A stretch of 42,728 bases of DNA. Source: an uncultured Pseudomonadota bacterium (GTDB taxonomy: Bacteria; Pseudomonadota; Gammaproteobacteria; Burkholderiales; Methylophilaceae). Every line of letters starts with the position of its first letter. The first letter of the stretch is position 1. Below the pieces are notes generated by a model. It saw only the letters and a program-made list of their open reading frames with translations. It ran no database searches and was not told the origin of the DNA. The stretch is from contig CAILXF010000038.1 of assembly GCA_903838125.1 (NCBI GenBank), positions 1-42,728 of the forward strand, given 5' to 3'. Below, piece after piece: positions 26,260-35,581 of the stretch. The translations under genes and the position numbers were made by a program.

Positions 26260-27708
26260 ATGAAATTAAAGATCATAGGAATTGGAATACTGCTCGTCAT
26301 TAATATAGCCGCTAACGCTGCTTACTGCAATGAATTGCCTGAGCTAGGAGATGTTTCGCAGACAGTGCTAACCCCTTTACAGGAGCAAGCAATTGCGGAG
26401 CAAATATTACGCCAAGTCGCAACTAGTGATGATGTAATTCAAGATCCAGAGATCACTGATTACTTGCAAGCTTTGGGTACGAGATTGGTGGCCAATAGCC
26501 CCAATAAACAACAGAAATTTACTTTTTTTGTGGTGCAAGATAACACTATTAATGCCTTTGCTATGCCAGGCGGAGTGATTGGGGTCCATACTGGATTAAT
26601 CTTAGCGGCTAACAGCGAATCTGAACTAGCTAGCGTATTAGGCCATGAAATAGGTCACGTCACGCAGCACCATTTAGCGCGTATGTTGGCTTCACAGAAA
26701 TACGACATCTTTAAAAATATTGCCGGCATTACTTTGGCCCTGCTAGTAGCGCGCGCTAATCCCCAGCTAGCAAGTGGCGCGTTGACCACGGCATCTGCAG
26801 TTGGGGTGCAAAGCCAATTAGATTACACGCGTGAGCACGAGAGTGAAGCGGATCGAATAGGGCTACAGATACTTGATAGTGGGGGTTTTGATGTACGAGG
26901 TATGCCCGCTTTCTTTACCACGTTGCAGCGTGGTACTCGCTTTGCAGAGGGTAGTGCACCGAGTTTCTTACGCACTCATCCATTGACCAGTGAACGGATT
27001 GCAGATGTAACGAATCGCGTCGAGCAAATGCAATACCGTCAAGTTACCGATAGTCTAGAGTTTCAATATGTGCGAGCCAAACTGCAAGCAGGCAATGGTT
27101 CGGTGCAGAGCGCGATTGATGTATTCGAACAAAATATACGGGAACATGTCTATACAAATGAAGCAGTTGAACATTATGGTTTGGCGGTGGCATATTTGCG
27201 AAAAAATGCATTACATCAAGCCGAACAGCAAGTAATGTGGCTAAAGAAAAACGCACCTCCACACGCAATGATTGTAAATTTAAGTGCCCGCCTTCTAGTG
27301 GCCGAAAACAATCCGCAATTGGCAGCAAAGGAATATGCTAAAGCGCTTAAGTTATTTCCAGATAGTCGGGCTTTGATTTATGGCTATGCTGAACATTTTG
27401 TAGCGATTAAGCAGCCTGAAAATGCAATTTCTTTAGTGAAAGAAAAGTTAGCTTTGTATCCTGACGATGCCAAGTTATACGATTTGTTAGCTAAGGCGTA
27501 TACGATGCAAAACAAGGTGTTGCTAAGCCATCAAGCACTAGGTGAGGCGTATTATAGAAAGTACGATCTTATGCGTGCTATTGAGCAAATAGAGTTGGCC
27601 TCAAAAGCCAATGACGGTGATTTTTATCAAAAATCAATCGTTGAGGCGCGGTTACAAGAGTTGCGTCGTATGTTGGGTGATGACAAAAAGGCTAAAAATG
27701 CAACGTAG
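26260..27708 (+). CDS. Periplasmic M48 metalloprotease with TPR domain, BepA-like
   Basis: Exported zinc protease resembling BepA/YfgC, which watches over outer-membrane protein assembly. The start used (26260, 482 residues) begins with a signal peptide (MKLKIIGIGILLVINIAANA); an ATG at 26248 is an alternative, while starts further upstream lie within moaC on the other strand. The zinc motif HEIGH is at about residues 129-133, with the third ligand in HESEADRIG around 192-200. The C-terminal half (about 265-470) is helical with TPR-like repeats (AVAYLRKNALHQAEQQVMWL, AKEYAKALKLFPDSRALIYG). Its 3' end overlaps the soxY start by 11 nt. The divergent moaC start is about 60 nt away. Confidence 0.9.
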   Translation: MKLKIIGIGILLVINIAANAAYCNELPELGDVSQTVLTPLQEQAIAEQILRQVATSDDVIQDPEITDYLQALGTRLVANSPNKQQKFTFFVVQDNTINAFAMPGGVIGVHTGLILAANSESELASVLGHEIGHVTQHHLARMLASQKYDIFKNIAGITLALLVARANPQLASGALTTASAVGVQSQLDYTREHESEADRIGLQILDSGGFDVRGMPAFFTTLQRGTRFAEGSAPSFLRTHPLTSERIADVTNRVEQMQYRQVTDSLEFQYVRAKLQAGNGSVQSAIDVFEQNIREHVYTNEAVEHYGLAVAYLRKNALHQAEQQVMWLKKNAPPHAMIVNLSARLLVAENNPQLAAKEYAKALKLFPDSRALIYGYAEHFVAIKQPENAISLVKEKLALYPDDAKLYDLLAKAYTMQNKVLLSHQALGEAYYRKYDLMRAIEQIELASKANDGDFYQKSIVEARLQELRRMLGDDKKAKNAT

Positions 27709-28141
27709 AAACTTTTTAAAATTAATACTTGGTGCTACAACAGCACTGCTGCTGGAACCGTTGAATGCTCTAGCTGCTCTATGGAGTAAGCCTGCATTTG
27801 AAACGACTAAGATTAAAGAGGCTACCCAATTGCTAGAAATTCATGATGAAATCAGCAGCACTGATATTCAGATTATTGCCCCTGACCGTGCTGAAAATGG
27901 GGCAGTGGTGCAGGTGGAAATTAAAAGCAATCTTGCCAATACCGAGGCTATCTATATTTTGGTAGAAAAAAACCCTACACCATTAATCGCACACTTTGTG
28001 TTTAGTGCAGATACCGAACCCTCTTTGGTGACGCGGATTAAAATGGCCGAAACTTCAGATATTAAAGTGGTAGTGAAGGCGGGTACACAATTTTTCACTC
28101 GTAGCAAGAATGTGATTGTTTTAGAAAATGGATGTGGCTGA
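27698..28141 (+). CDS. soxY: Thiosulfate-oxidation carrier protein SoxY
   Basis: Periplasmic subunit carrying sulfur intermediates on a C-terminal cysteine. The 147-residue protein starts inside the end of the protease gene. Its N-terminus (MQRRNFLKLILGATTALLL) has the double-Arg and FLK of a Tat signal, consistent with SoxYZ export. The middle has the SoxY pattern (DIQIIAPDRAENGAVVQVEIKSN, LVEKNPTPLIAHF). It ends in ENGCG, so Cys146 is the sulfur-binding swinging arm, a short version of the GGCGG tail. soxZ follows one base after the stop. No soxXA, soxB or soxCD is present here. Confidence 0.9.
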   Translation: MQRRNFLKLILGATTALLLEPLNALAALWSKPAFETTKIKEATQLLEIHDEISSTDIQIIAPDRAENGAVVQVEIKSNLANTEAIYILVEKNPTPLIAHFVFSADTEPSLVTRIKMAETSDIKVVVKAGTQFFTRSKNVIVLENGCG

Positions 28142-28142
28142 C

Positions 28143-28460
28143 ATGGGTGATAATATGAAAATGCGCGCCCAGCTAAAGGGTGGTTTAGTTGAAGTCAAAG
28201 TGTTGATGAGCCACCCGATGGAAACTGGAAGAAAAAAAGATGATTTTGGACAATTAATACCTGCGCATTTTGTGCAATTGGTAACCGCTACACTTAATGG
28301 TAAGACGGTATTGGAAGCACAATGGGGCACGGGTATCGCCAAAAATCCATACCTCACTTTTCGTCTTAAAGGTGCAAAAGTGGGTGATATAGTCGCTGTA
28401 ACTTGGTTAGATAATGTGGGCGCAAGCGCCACTCAGGATATCGCCGTTACTGCAGCTTAA
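28143..28460 (+). CDS. soxZ: Thiosulfate-oxidation protein SoxZ
   Basis: Partner of SoxY; together they form the SoxYZ carrier. The family core is clear: MRAQLKGGLVEVKVLMSHPMETGRKKD, then LIPAHFVQLVTATLNGKTVLEAQWGTGIAKNPYLTFRLKGAKVGD in outline, ending in a beta strand (ATQDIAVTAA). It has no signal peptide, as expected, since it would be carried out with SoxY. I use the ATG at 28143 (105 residues); ATG codons at 28128 (overlapping soxY) and 28155 are alternatives. The gene ends the protease-soxY-soxZ operon. Confidence 0.92.
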   Translation: MGDNMKMRAQLKGGLVEVKVLMSHPMETGRKKDDFGQLIPAHFVQLVTATLNGKTVLEAQWGTGIAKNPYLTFRLKGAKVGDIVAVTWLDNVGASATQDIAVTAA

Positions 28461-28497
28461 TTGACTAGGTGTCTGCACTTGGTAGCGCATTAATGAT

Positions 28498-28516
28498 TGA
28501 TAAGTTAAATTTATCA
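28498..28516. promoter_or_regulatory. Inverted repeat upstream of ahpC, possible operator
   Basis: TGATAA-N7-TTATCA lies 44 nt upstream of the candidate ahpC -10 box, where an activator such as OxyR could bind. It does not match the four spaced ATAG elements of OxyR well, so the identity of the protein is open. Confidence 0.35.
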
Positions 28517-28535
28517 CCATCATTGATATCAAGTA

Positions 28536-28565
28536 TTAGATTTAGCTGGTGCGCTTCTTTATAAT
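28536..28565 (+). promoter_or_regulatory. Candidate promoter for ahpC
   Basis: A perfect TATAAT lies at 28560-28565, 53 nt before the ahpC ATG. The -35 position 18 nt upstream (28536-28541) reads TTAGAT, a poor match, which would fit an activator-dependent promoter. An inverted repeat lies further upstream. Confidence 0.55.
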
Positions 28566-28617
28566 TCGATTCTAAAGTTTAATTAAAACCACTTTTATCA
28601 ACCATAAGGAAAACATC

Positions 28618-29181
28618 ATGTCTTTAGTGAATACCGAAATAAAACCGTTTAAAGCACAAGCTTACCATGGCGGAAAATTTGTAGAAGTGACTGAAGCTAG
28701 TCTAAAAGGCAAATGGTCAGCTGTAGTATTTTACCCAGCAGACTTCACATTTGTGTGCCCAACTGAACTTGGCGACCTAGCAGATCATTACGCAGAATTC
28801 CAAAAGATGGGTATAGAAATTTATGCTGTATCTACCGATACGCACTTTACTCACAAAGCATGGCATGACACGTCAGAGACTATTGGTAAAATTAAATACC
28901 CAATGATTGGCGACCCAACTGGTGCCATTACACGTAACTTCGAAGTTATGATTGAAGAAGAAGGCTTAGCATTGCGCGGTACTTTTTTGATTAACCCAGA
29001 AGGCATTATTAAAGCTCTGGAAGTAAATGATCTGGGTATAGGTCGCTCAGCACAAGATTTAATCCGCAAAGCGCAAGCTGCACAATACGTAGCTTCACAT
29101 CCAGGTGAAGTATGTCCAGCCGCTTGGACTCCAGGTGCAGAAACATTAGCCCCTTCATTAGATTTAGTAGGCAAGATCTAA
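28618..29181 (+). CDS. ahpC: Alkyl hydroperoxide reductase C, peroxiredoxin
   Basis: Typical two-cysteine peroxiredoxin that reduces hydrogen peroxide and organic peroxides. The peroxidatic Cys47 is in [17 protein letters not shown] and the resolving Cys166 in [10 protein letters not shown]. At 187 residues it matches enteric AhpC. A good ribosome site AAGGA is at 28606-28610. It is followed by a clear intrinsic terminator and then by its reductase ahpF, so ahpC can be made in excess with ahpF by read-through, as known for this pair elsewhere. Confidence 0.98.
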   Translation: MSLVNTEIKPFKAQAYHGGKFVEVTEASLKGKWSAVVFYPADFTFVCPTELGDLADHYAEFQKMGIEIYAVSTDTHFTHKAWHDTSETIGKIKYPMIGDPTGAITRNFEVMIEEEGLALRGTFLINPEGIIKALEVNDLGIGRSAQDLIRKAQAAQYVASHPGEVCPAAWTPGAETLAPSLDLVGKI

Positions 29182-29230
29182 AGATTTTTTATTAGAAAAT
29201 CCTTAGTTGCAATCGCAATAACAAAGTTAA

Positions 29231-29257
29231 CCCCGAGCCAAAAGCTTGGGGTTTTTC
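29231..29257 (+). terminator. Intrinsic terminator between ahpC and ahpF
   Basis: An 8-bp stem, CCCCGAGC with GCTTGGGG (one G-U pair) around a CAAAA loop, is followed by TTTTTC. It lies 49 nt after the ahpC stop and probably gives partial termination before ahpF. Confidence 0.85.
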
Positions 29258-29312
29258 TTAAGCAGTAAAACAAATCCACAAGATCAATCATGAAATATAC
29301 AAGAGGTTAGTC

Positions 29313-30878
29313 ATGGCATTAGATAGCAATATTAAATCGCAATTAACGGCATACTTAGAAAAGTTGGTGCAGCCAATTGAATTGGTCGCATCGGTGAATG
29401 ACGGCGATAAATCCCTTGAAATGCTAGATTTGCTGCGTGAGATTGCTAGCATATCTGCCAAGATTAATTTGATTGAGCGCCGTGATGATGAAGAACTAAA
29501 ACCTTCATTTACAGTTGGCCGTGTTGGTCAGACTGCGCAAATTCGTTTTGCTGGCATTCCCATGGGCCATGAGTTTACGTCTTTAGTATTGGCGTTGCTG
29601 CAGGTTGGTGGCCATCCATTGAAGTTAGAAGCTGAAAAAATTGCACAAATTGCTGCACTTGATGGCAAATATAACTTTGAAACCTATATCTCATTGAGCT
29701 GCCACAACTGCCCAGAGGTAGTTCAAGCACTCAATTTGATGGCAGTAATTAATCCCAATATTACGCATACGATGATTGATGGATCACTATTTCAAGAAGA
29801 GGTGAATACTCGCAAAATTATGGCTGTGCCTACCATCTTTATGAATGGCCTTGAGTTTGGTGCAGGCCGTATGGGCGTGGATGAGATTCTACCTAAGTTG
29901 GATGCTGGCGTGGTGGCAAGGGAAGCGGTAAAGCTAGCGGCCAAAGCACCTTACGATGTTTTGATTGTCGGTGGTGGACCAGCGGGCGCATCAGCCGCTA
30001 TTTACGCCGCGCGTAAAGGTATCAGAACTGGCGTTGTTGCTGACCGCTTTGGAGGTCAAGTCATGGATACTATGGGCATAGAAAACTTTATTTCGGTTAA
30101 AGAAACTGAAGGCCCCAAGTTGGTGGCGGCGCTGGAAGAACATGTGAAGGCTTACGAGGTGGATGTAATGCATTTACAACGTGCGGCAAGCTTAGTACCA
30201 GCTTCGTCAGCTACCCATGATTTAATTGAAATTACATTAGAAAATGGTGCCACGCTAAAAAGCAAAGCAGTGATTATTGCCACGGGTGCACGCTGGAAAG
30301 AAATGAACGTACCAGGTGAAAAAGAGTATCGAGGTAAAGGCGTAGCTTATTGCCCGCATTGCGATGGCCCTTTATTTAAGGGTAAGGATATTGCCGTTGT
30401 CGGCGGTGGTAACTCTGGTGTAGAAGCCGCCATCGACTTAGCAGGGTTTGTGAACCATGTCACTTTATTGCAGAGTAATCCTGAGTTGAGAGCAGATGCT
30501 ATTTTAGTCAATAAGCTACACAGTCTAAAGAATGTGACGGTGTTGCTGAATGCGCAGACTACAGAAGTTACTGGAGTAGATCAGAAAGTAAATGCACTTA
30601 TTTACAAAGATCGCGTAAGCAATGAATTGCATACGATAGCTATAGAAGGGGTGTTCGTACAGATTGGTTTATTGCCAAATACTGACTGGCTAAAAACCAG
30701 CAATATCGACTTAAGTAAGTATGGTGAAATCATGGTGAATGATCACGGCCAAACTTCGTTGGCTGGTGTTTTTGCGGCAGGAGATGCGACGACTGTACCC
30801 TATAAGCAAATCATAATTGCCATGGGCGATGGCGCTAAATCAGCGTTATCAGCATTCGATTATTTAATAAGAAAGTAA
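29313..30878 (+). CDS. ahpF: Alkyl hydroperoxide reductase subunit F
   Basis: NADH-dependent flavoprotein disulfide reductase that recharges AhpC. The N-terminal double-thioredoxin domain (1-200) has its Cys130-x-x-Cys133 centre (SCHNCPEV). The FAD domain begins with [22 protein letters not shown] near residue 215. The thioredoxin-reductase-like centre is Cys347-Pro-His-Cys350, and the NADH domain has [19 protein letters not shown]. The C-terminal FAD contact is [16 protein letters not shown]. At 521 residues it matches E. coli AhpF, with cysteines at nearly identical positions. The ribosome site AAGAGG is at 29301-29306. Confidence 0.98.
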   Translation: MALDSNIKSQLTAYLEKLVQPIELVASVNDGDKSLEMLDLLREIASISAKINLIERRDDEELKPSFTVGRVGQTAQIRFAGIPMGHEFTSLVLALLQVGGHPLKLEAEKIAQIAALDGKYNFETYISLSCHNCPEVVQALNLMAVINPNITHTMIDGSLFQEEVNTRKIMAVPTIFMNGLEFGAGRMGVDEILPKLDAGVVAREAVKLAAKAPYDVLIVGGGPAGASAAIYAARKGIRTGVVADRFGGQVMDTMGIENFISVKETEGPKLVAALEEHVKAYEVDVMHLQRAASLVPASSATHDLIEITLENGATLKSKAVIIATGARWKEMNVPGEKEYRGKGVAYCPHCDGPLFKGKDIAVVGGGNSGVEAAIDLAGFVNHVTLLQSNPELRADAILVNKLHSLKNVTVLLNAQTTEVTGVDQKVNALIYKDRVSNELHTIAIEGVFVQIGLLPNTDWLKTSNIDLSKYGEIMVNDHGQTSLAGVFAAGDATTVPYKQIIIAMGDGAKSALSAFDYLIRK

Positions 30879-30929
30879 GCGCCAACTATCTTCATAAACG
30901 TTGCTGGGCTGTGCGTTTTCCTTTAAGTT

Positions 30930-32534
30930 TTATTTAACCATACTTAAAGCCACAGCTTCAGCCACACGTATGCCATCGACTCCAGCAGACAAAATTCCCC
31001 CAGCATAACCTGCACCTTCTCCAGTTGGATATAAGCCTTTTGTATTGACGCTTTGTAAATTATCATCATTGCGTTTGATACGTATCGGTGACGAAGTGCG
31101 CGTTTCCACACCCGTCAAAATACCGTCAGCTAAATCAAAACCTTTGATCTGTTTGGCAAACTCTGGAATCGCTTCCCGTATCGCTGTGATTGCATATTCA
31201 GGTAAGGCGGTTTCTAAGTTAGTCAGATGTACGCCTGGGGTATAGGAAGGCGTAACTTCACCAAACTCGGTAGAAGCTTGATTAGATAAAAAATCACCGA
31301 TCAATTGCCCAGGAGCTTGGTAAGTGCTACCACCTAATACATAGGCTTGGCTTTCTAATTTTCGTTGTAATGCGATCCCAGCCAGTGGGTCGCCTGGAAA
31401 GTCAACCTCAGGCGTAATACCAACGACGATGCCAGCATTGGCATTACGTTCGTTGCGTGAATATTGGCTCATGCCGTTGGTGACCACGCAACCGGGTTCA
31501 GAAGCTGAAGCCACGACTGTGCCACCTGGGCACATACAAAAACTATACACACTGCGGCCGTTGCTGGCGTGATGCACTAGCTTGTAATCGGCAGCACCTA
31601 AAATAGGGTGCTGCGCATTGGGTCCGTGGCGTGCTGCGTCTATCAGTGACTGCGGATGCTCAATTCTAAAGCCGATAGAGAAAGGTTTAGCTTCAATATA
31701 AACGCCGTGTTTATGAATCATTTCAAAAGTATCGCGCGCGCTATGGCCAACAGCTAATACCAAATGATGGGTGGGAATTCGCTCGCCACTCGCAAGGATA
31801 ACTGCTTGCACTTGGCCATCCTGAATTTCAATATCGTCAACCTTGCTTTGAAAGCGAATTTCGCCTCCAAGTGCAATGATGGTTTCACGCATTTTTTCAA
31901 CCATACCCACTAATCTAAAAGTACCGATATGTGGGTGGCTAACATATAGAATTTCTTCAGGTGCGCCGGCTTGCACGAATTCGTTTAATACCTTGCGTCC
32001 GTAATGTTTGGGATCTTTAATTTGACTGTAGAGCTTGCCATCAGAGAATGTACCTGCGCCACCTTCACCATACTGCACATTAGATTCGGCATTAAGTTCA
32101 CCTTTCCGCCAAAAGTTAAAAGTATCTTTAGTGCGCTCGCGTACAGCTTTGCCGCGCTCTAGTACTAATGGTTTAAAGCCTGATTGCGCCAACACCAATG
32201 CAGCGAATAGACCAGATGGACCTAGACCGACCACGATAGGTCTGGTTTTTAAATCTGTAGGTGCTTGGGCGACAAAATGATAAGAAGTGTCCGGTGCCAG
32301 TTTTACATGCGGGTCTTTTTTGAGCTTGGCTAAAACTTTGGTTTCACCTTTGACCGTTACATCTAGGGTATAAGCTAGCAAAATAGCATCCGCTTTACGC
32401 GCATCCACACCGCGCTTAAAAATTGAGTATTCAACCAAGTCGGTGGCGTTAATGCCCAGTTTTTTGATCACGGCGGCCACAATGGCGCTAGGTGGGTGAT
32501 CAAGCGGCAATTTAATTTCGGTGATTCTAATCAT
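30930..32534 (-). CDS. FAD-dependent dehydrogenase-like flavoprotein (COG2509 type)
   Basis: A 534-residue predicted flavoprotein whose exact reaction is unknown for the family. The start chosen (32534) gives MIRITEIKLPLDHPP; a longer frame extends 19 codons further into the leader. An N-terminal domain of about 90 residues (FKRGVDARKADAILLAYTLDV) precedes the Rossmann loop RPIVVGLGPSGLFAALVLAQSGFKPLVLERG near residue 100. Other conserved stretches are NVQYGEGGAGTFSDGKLYSQIKD, YVSHPHIGTFRL, VLAVGHSARDTFEM, YSFCMCPGGTVVASASE and GLYPTGEGAGYAGGILSAGVDGIRVAEAVA. It lies downstream of hda on the same strand after a hairpin-containing gap. Confidence 0.88.
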   Translation of the reverse strand: MIRITEIKLPLDHPPSAIVAAVIKKLGINATDLVEYSIFKRGVDARKADAILLAYTLDVTVKGETKVLAKLKKDPHVKLAPDTSYHFVAQAPTDLKTRPIVVGLGPSGLFAALVLAQSGFKPLVLERGKAVRERTKDTFNFWRKGELNAESNVQYGEGGAGTFSDGKLYSQIKDPKHYGRKVLNEFVQAGAPEEILYVSHPHIGTFRLVGMVEKMRETIIALGGEIRFQSKVDDIEIQDGQVQAVILASGERIPTHHLVLAVGHSARDTFEMIHKHGVYIEAKPFSIGFRIEHPQSLIDAARHGPNAQHPILGAADYKLVHHASNGRSVYSFCMCPGGTVVASASEPGCVVTNGMSQYSRNERNANAGIVVGITPEVDFPGDPLAGIALQRKLESQAYVLGGSTYQAPGQLIGDFLSNQASTEFGEVTPSYTPGVHLTNLETALPEYAITAIREAIPEFAKQIKGFDLADGILTGVETRTSSPIRIKRNDDNLQSVNTKGLYPTGEGAGYAGGILSAGVDGIRVAEAVALSMVK

Positions 32535-32603
32535 GTTTAATTTATCTAGAAGTGGACTGGTAGTTGGTTTGTTGTCGCAATAATAACCCATCTAGCACTT
32601 AGG

Positions 32604-32633
32604 GGTTAGCGCAAACCAGTTTTGCGACTAACC
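32604..32633. other. Stem-loop between hda and the COG2509 gene, no U-tract
   Basis: GGTTAG-CGCAAA pairs with TTTGCG-A-CTAACC (12 bp, one bulged base, 5-nt loop). Neither strand has a following run of T, so it is not a simple intrinsic terminator. It could mark an mRNA 3' end for hda or a protein-binding site. The rest of gap 32535-32650 shows nothing. Confidence 0.6.
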
Positions 32634-32650
32634 GTATTTAGATTGCGGAG

Positions 32651-33298
32651 TTAAATCTCTAAGTTGAGCTGTAGTAACTGTCGTAACATCGGCACAGTAA
32701 CTGGTTTTTTTGTGGTCAGGGACCATTGATCTAAAGCGTTAACGGTGGAGATTAGGGTAGGTAGATCGCGGCGTAAATAACGTAAGCAATATTCAATCAC
32801 CTCCACTGGCAATCGCATACCGCGTGACTGAGCATGGCTTAACAGTGCTAAGGCCTTTTCTTCGTCACTAAGTGGCTGCAATTGATAAGTTAAACCCCAA
32901 GCCAAGCGTGTAGCTAAATCGTCGCGCAGGCCGAGTTGTGATGGTGCGGCATTGCCAGCTACAATTAAAGTACGCGCTAGCTGATTTTCATCTAAATGCG
33001 CATTGCCATCGCGTATTTGGTTGTAGATATCAAATAATGCAATTTGTGCCGCATCATCTAGTAGCTGCACATCATCGACACAGACTATCAGACGATTAGC
33101 TACTTGGCAGGCGGAAATTAAGTGGGATTTTCCGCTACCCGCCCCACCCCATATATAAATGAAATGTTGTTCAGCATCAGTCGATTGAGTGGAGCACACG
33201 TTTTGTAATTGTTGTATAGCTTCAGCATTTGAACCGACAACAAAGTTGTCAAAGCTAGGTGAAGCAGGGGGCTGTATATCGAGCAGTAATTGTCTCAT
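32651..33298 (-). CDS. hda: DnaA regulatory inactivator Hda
   Basis: AAA+ protein that, with the sliding clamp, triggers ATP hydrolysis by DnaA to stop re-initiation of replication. The ATG at 33298 (215 residues) gives the N-terminus MRQLLLDIQPP, where QLLLDI is the expected clamp-binding motif; a longer frame begins inside the upstream gene. The Walker A loop is GGAGSGKS at 51-58 and Walker B is VCVDDVQLL. The later LGLRDDLATRLAWGLTYQLQPLSDEEK covers the sensor and arginine-finger area. It begins 4 nt after the permease stop, the usual neighbour in Betaproteobacteria. Confidence 0.93.
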   Translation of the reverse strand: MRQLLLDIQPPASPSFDNFVVGSNAEAIQQLQNVCSTQSTDAEQHFIYIWGGAGSGKSHLISACQVANRLIVCVDDVQLLDDAAQIALFDIYNQIRDGNAHLDENQLARTLIVAGNAAPSQLGLRDDLATRLAWGLTYQLQPLSDEEKALALLSHAQSRGMRLPVEVIEYCLRYLRRDLPTLISTVNALDQWSLTTKKPVTVPMLRQLLQLNLEI

Positions 33299-33302
33299 AG
33301 CG

Positions 33303-34379
33303 CTATTGGTATAAATTGCCATCAAAGTAGTGACGGCGGAGATGACGCAAGGCTGCTGCGATAGCTGCAGAAGCTGGAAGTGCTAGCAGTACACCAGTAA
33401 AACCAAATAGTTGGCCACCAGCTAATAATGAAAAAATGACGGCGACAGGATGCAAACCAATACGATCTCCTACTAGATTTGGCGTCAGCCACATGCTTTC
33501 TAACAGCTGACCTAAACTGAATACCACCACAATAGGGGTGAACTGGTTGAGTGTGTTAAATTCAAGTAGCCTGGAAGTAGTAGCCAGCAATATACCCAAT
33601 CCTATGCCCAGATATGGCACAAAGCCGAGCGCGCCAGCGAGTATGCCTATAGGTAATGCTAGATCTAAACCAGCCAATTTAAGACCAATGGCATAAAACA
33701 CGCTCATCAGTAACATTACAGTCAATTGCCCGCGTAAAAATGCTGCCAGCACGGCATCTATATCGGTGGCGATTTTTTTTGTGGAATCAAACATTTTTCG
33801 TGGCACTAGTTCGCCGATTGAAGCTAGCAATTGGTGCCAATCGCGTAAAAAGTAAAACAGCACCAAGGGCACCAACAGCACATTAAGTAGCCAAGCAATA
33901 ATGGTCATTCCATGGCTACTTAGTGTGAGTAGCATGCTACCCATCAGTCCGCCGGCAGATTTCCAGTTTTCACTAAGTATGGTTTGTAGTTTTTCGGTAT
34001 TAAATTCAAGCGTAATGCCAAAGTTTTGCATTAGCCATGGGTCAAGATGAAGCTTTAGGTAGGTCGTATACATCGGCAGTCGCTCTACCACCATCATCAG
34101 CTCTTTTTGTAACAAGGGCAGTACGATGAGTAGTAGTAATAACACAGCCATAATTACGACTAAGGTCATGATTAAGCTGGCATTAGTGCGTCCAAAGCGG
34201 ATTTTCCCCAGTGACCAATTCTCGATACTATCAACTATTGGATTGCATATATAAGCAAGAATGGCTGCGGCTAAAAATGGTGCAAGGATAGGGCTTAACA
34301 GATAGATGAGCACTAATAGTGTGGCTACAATCAGCCATCCACTAAATTTGCTTGTAAGATTGTCTTGTTTTAGTGCCAT
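33303..34379 (-). CDS. AI-2E/PerM family membrane permease
   Basis: A 358-residue protein with about seven or eight hydrophobic helices. The family pattern is seen in [84 protein letters not shown] in outline, [14 protein letters not shown] and [34 protein letters not shown]. Members include putative permeases, AI-2 exporters and Na+/H+ antiporters, so the substrate is unknown. It diverges from purM over a 59-nt gap and precedes hda, the conserved permease-hda pairing of Betaproteobacteria. Confidence 0.9.
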   Translation of the reverse strand: MALKQDNLTSKFSGWLIVATLLVLIYLLSPILAPFLAAAILAYICNPIVDSIENWSLGKIRFGRTNASLIMTLVVIMAVLLLLLIVLPLLQKELMMVVERLPMYTTYLKLHLDPWLMQNFGITLEFNTEKLQTILSENWKSAGGLMGSMLLTLSSHGMTIIAWLLNVLLVPLVLFYFLRDWHQLLASIGELVPRKMFDSTKKIATDIDAVLAAFLRGQLTVMLLMSVFYAIGLKLAGLDLALPIGILAGALGFVPYLGIGLGILLATTSRLLEFNTLNQFTPIVVVFSLGQLLESMWLTPNLVGDRIGLHPVAVIFSLLAGGQLFGFTGVLLALPASAAIAAALRHLRRHYFDGNLYQ

Positions 34380-34438
34380 TTAAGTTAAAATTACGAATTG
34401 AACACAGCAAATTATATTGTAGAAAGCGAGTCCGCATC

Positions 34439-35500
34439 TTGAATTCTGAAAATTCAGTTAAAAAACCTCCACAAAATGCTATGAGTTATCGCGATGCTGG
34501 CGTTGATATTGAGGCCGGCGATGCACTAATTGAGCAAATTAAACCATTTGCAAAACGCACTATGCGTCCAGAAGTATTGGCTGGAATTGGTGGCTTTGGC
34601 TCGCTATTTGAAATGCCGAAAAAATTCAAACAGCCTGTGCTAGTGTCTGGCACCGACGGTGTAGGCACTAAGCTGAAGTTGGCTTTTGAACTCAATAAAC
34701 ATGATACTGTCGGCATTGATTTGGTCGCTATGAGCGTCAATGATATTTTGGTGCAAGGCGCTGAACCTTTATTTTTCTTAGATTATTTTGCTTGCGGTAA
34801 GTTGGAAGTCGGCACTGCAGCATTAGTGATTAAGGGTATCGCCGAGGGTTGTGAGCAATCTGGTTGCGCTTTGGTTGGTGGTGAAACTGCAGAAATGCCG
34901 GGCATGTACCCTGCAGGCGAATATGACTTAGCTGGTTTTGCCGTAGGTTGTGTGGATAAAGAGCTCATTATAAACGGTACGACAATTGCTAGTGGCGATG
35001 TAGTTTTGGGCTTGGCGTCTAGCGGTGCACACTCTAATGGCTACTCACTTATTCGCAAACTGATTGCGCAATCTGGGATCGACTTTGAATCTGATTTTCA
35101 TGGGCAGCCATTTAAAGATGTTGTGATGGCGCCTACTCGTATTTATGTTAAACCCTTATTAGAGCTTATCGCGGCTTTACCAGTAAAGGGTATGGCACAT
35201 ATTACTGGCGGTGGCATTACCGAAAACATTCCACGTGTATTGCCGGCAGGTTTGACGGCTGCTATCAAAAAGGGTAGCTGGACAATGCCACCTTTATTTA
35301 CTTGGTTGCAAGCGCAGGGTAATGTGGCTGATCTTGAAATGTATAAAACATTTAACTGCGGTATCGGCATGGCAGTGATTGTGGCCAAAGAACATGCAGA
35401 AGCTGCACAAAAACTGCTACAAGATGCTGGCGAAACCGTATTTGAAATCGGTGTTATCCGCGTGCAGCAGGCAGGCGAAGCACCAACTATCGTTGCGTAA
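34439..35500 (+). CDS. purM: Phosphoribosylformylglycinamidine cyclo-ligase (AIR synthetase)
   Basis: Fifth step of purine synthesis: closes the imidazole ring using ATP. Family blocks: [18 protein letters not shown]-like start (here [13 protein letters not shown]), [50 protein letters not shown] in outline, [32 protein letters not shown] and [17 protein letters not shown] take the TTG at 34439 (353 residues) preceded by AGAAAGCGAG; the ATG at 34481 is an alternative that would leave only the conserved core. The frame further upstream overlaps the divergent permease gene and is not used. The gene diverges from the hda cluster. Confidence 0.95.
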   Translation: MNSENSVKKPPQNAMSYRDAGVDIEAGDALIEQIKPFAKRTMRPEVLAGIGGFGSLFEMPKKFKQPVLVSGTDGVGTKLKLAFELNKHDTVGIDLVAMSVNDILVQGAEPLFFLDYFACGKLEVGTAALVIKGIAEGCEQSGCALVGGETAEMPGMYPAGEYDLAGFAVGCVDKELIINGTTIASGDVVLGLASSGAHSNGYSLIRKLIAQSGIDFESDFHGQPFKDVVMAPTRIYVKPLLELIAALPVKGMAHITGGGITENIPRVLPAGLTAAIKKGSWTMPPLFTWLQAQGNVADLEMYKTFNCGIGMAVIVAKEHAEAAQKLLQDAGETVFEIGVIRVQQAGEAPTIVA

Positions 35501-35508
35501 AAAAATTT

Positions 35509-35541
35509 AAGTTTTCGTTGTCTGATATCTCAGCGAAACTT
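35509..35541 (+). other. Stem-loop after purM, no U-tract
   Basis: AAGTTT-T-CGTTG pairs with CAGCG-AAACTT (11 bp with one bulged T and one G-U pair, 10-nt loop), starting 9 nt after the purM stop. No T-run follows on the plus strand. On the minus strand a run of seven T does follow, but no minus-strand gene ends here. Confidence 0.55.
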
Positions 35542-35581
35542 GGCGCGTTAACGACTGATGTGTTTTTATTGAGGAGTTACC

